Below, piece after piece: positions 62,301-64,000 of a stretch of 64,000 bases of DNA (its first letter is position 1; the number at the start of each line of letters is the position of its first letter). The notes beneath the pieces are model-generated. The model searched no databases. It saw nothing but the letters and a program-made list of their open reading frames with translations, and was not told the DNA's origin. This DNA comes from CALROG01 sp943369755 (GTDB lineage: Bacteria; Pseudomonadota; Gammaproteobacteria; Burkholderiales; Burkholderiaceae_C). Location: NCBI GenBank assembly GCA_943369755.1, contig CALROG020000021.1:1-64000 (forward strand). Reading direction: 5' to 3'. Made by a program: the position numbers and the translations under genes.

Positions 62301-64000
62301 CTTTCTCGGGGCGTTCAAATCTGCAGAAGCTACCGCCCGATCGAGTCAGTCTGGTGACAACCGTTGAAGCTCAGACGTTCAACGGCGCATAGGCCCGGGC
62401 CGCGAGTGTTCGCGCCAGCACGGCTGCGGGGTCCAGCAGTTCCACGCCCTCAAGCCCCGGCAGGCGCTTCAACGCAAGCGGTATTTCGGTGCAACCCAGC
62501 ACCAGCGCCGGCAGCCCGTGGCGCTCCACAAGCGCCAGGGCCACCCCGGAAAAGCAGCGCCTGGCCAGCATCATGTCGCCGGCTTTCACGCCGTCATAAA
62601 TGCCGCGCATGACTTCGTCGCGCTCTCCCGGCAGTGGCAAGTGACAGCGCACCCCCTGAATGGCCAGCTCGCGCTGGTACAGCGCGGCTTCATAGGTGCC
62701 GTGTGTGGCCAGCAGGCCCACATCGGTGACGCCGCGCCGCGCCAGGTCGCCGGCCACCTCCTTCACGCCGTGCAGCACCTCCAGCTGGGGAAATCGCTGT
62801 TGCAGCGCGCCGTGCCAGGCGTGGGCAGTATTGCAGGCAATCGCCACTACCCGTGCACCCAGCGCCGCCAGGCGCCCAACGGCCTGCAGCATGGGTTCCA
62901 CCGGCTGGTGGCCGCCAGCGCCAGGGTACTTGAGAGCGTTGCTGCGGTCAGGAACCGGCACCTGAGCCAGCCAGTGCTCGGGGTAAGCCTGATCACACAC
63001 CGGCAGCTCCAGCACCTGCATGCGCTCTGTGCAAGCCGCGACAAATAGTCGAACAAAGTCGGCCCCGGCAGCCGGGCCCATGCCGCCCAGAATGCCCACC
63101 ACCTGCGTGGCGGGAAGGGCACGGTAGTCCATAACGACAGCCCCGGGCTTACAGCGCGGGCTTGTCGCTCGGTGCCTTCAGGCTGTCGCGCAACTGGGCG
63201 CTCATGGGCAGGTTGAGATTGATGTTCTTGGGCGGGATGGGCGACATAAACCATTTCTTGTAGAGCCGGTCGAACTCGCCGCTTTTCATCAGGCCAGTGA
63301 TCACGCCGTCCACCAGGGTTTTGAACTTCGGGTCGTCCTTGCGCAGCATGCAGGCATAGGGTTCGACCTGCAATGAATCGCCCACCACCTCCCACTCGGC
63401 CGGGTTCTTGGCGTTGGCCATCAGGCCAAACAGCAAGATGTCGTCCATGGCAAAGGCAACTGCCCGGTCACTGTCAACCAGCAGCAGCGAATCAGCATGG
63501 TCCTTGCCCAGGATGATCTGCATGTTCAGCTTTTTGTCGACGTTGTACTTGCGCATCACCTGCGAGTTGGTGGTGCCGGTGGTGCTTGCCACCGTCTTGT
63601 TCTCCAGGTCGGCGTAGTTCTTGATGCGTGAACTCTTCTTGGCCAGCAAGCGCGTTCCGGTGTAGAAGTGGTTGATGGCAAACGCCACGTCTTTGCCACG
63701 CGTGCTGTTGTTGGTGGTGGAACCGCATTCAAGATCAACCGTGCCATTGACCAGCAACGGAATCCGGTTCTGCGACGTGACCGAGATGTATTCAATTTCC
63801 AGCACCGACTTGCCCGAGCGTCTCTTGACTTCCTGTACCACCGCGTTGGCAACGTCCATCGAAAAACCCACCGGCTTGCCCGGGCCTTCAACATAGCTGA
63901 ATGGCACCGAAGACTCGCGATAGGCCAGCGTGATCTTGCCCGAGTCAGTGACTTTTTTGAGAGTGTCGGCGTGGGCGGTGGCCGCGACGCCGCAGGCCAG

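Overview
The window looks like chromosomal sequence of a Burkholderiales bacterium, most likely family Comamonadaceae (Rhodoferax, Polaromonas or Acidovorax-like). The grounds are high GC, dense short-spaced operons, typical beta-proteobacterial gene neighbourhoods (rpsP-rimM-trmD-rplS; orn, M48 peptidase, phhB, rsgA; xseB-ispA-dxs) and short repeats I associate with this family. This placement is inference from gene content, with no database comparison. There is no sign of a prophage, plasmid, insertion sequence or CRISPR array.

Layout. 0.3-6.4 kb: an aerobic CO-dehydrogenase-like molybdenum hydroxylase operon (coxS-coxL-coxM, form II active-site motif), a MoxR ATPase downstream and a divergent AcoR-like regulator that lacks the AAA+ domain. 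6.5-14.4 kb: ModE, a LysR regulator, a lipase-like hydrolase, a divergent MarR/thioesterase pair, and modABC behind a long ModE-like palindrome. The Mo enzyme, Mo sensor and Mo importer therefore lie within 14 kb. 14.4-15.7 kb: an EgtB/SenA-like nonheme-iron protein with one expected iron ligand replaced. 15.8-19.6 kb: a TRAP transporter. 19.8-22.8 kb: isoprenoid genes dxs, ispA and xseB. 23.0-26.5 kb: a tight run of Rieske oxygenase, orphan LeuD-like subunit, EamA transporter and mercaptopyruvate sulfurtransferase. 26.5-30.2 kb: small membrane and secreted proteins, a ZIP metal transporter, a dienelactone-hydrolase-like enzyme and a 4-OT tautomerase. 30.2-42.4 kb: polA, thrB, uvrD, guaC and several secreted or membrane proteins. 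42.4-47.2 kb: a hydrolase and a divergent GntR-controlled operon of a PhyH dioxygenase, a SAF-domain (DRL-like) dehydrogenase and a 3-hydroxyisobutyrate-dehydrogenase-type reductase; this is the best candidate for an uncharacterised pathway. 47.3-47.5 kb: tRNA-Ala(CGC) and tRNA-Lys(CTT). 47.5-64 kb: mostly housekeeping (DEAD-box helicase, orn, rsgA, CoA pyrophosphatase, ribosomal operon, pseudouridine synthase, PPK2), ending in an Asp/Glu racemase next to a truncated amino-acid ABC binding protein.

The most unusual signal is not a gene. A dispersed repeat of about 45 bp occurs at least six and probably seven times (near 1.2, 7.0, 14.4, 28.3, 33.2, 39.7 and 54.2 kb), always in the same orientation as the gene it touches. 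Copies supply a start codon (ZIP transporter), supply or abut stop codons, and in two unrelated exported proteins are read in frame to give almost the same 15-residue peptide.
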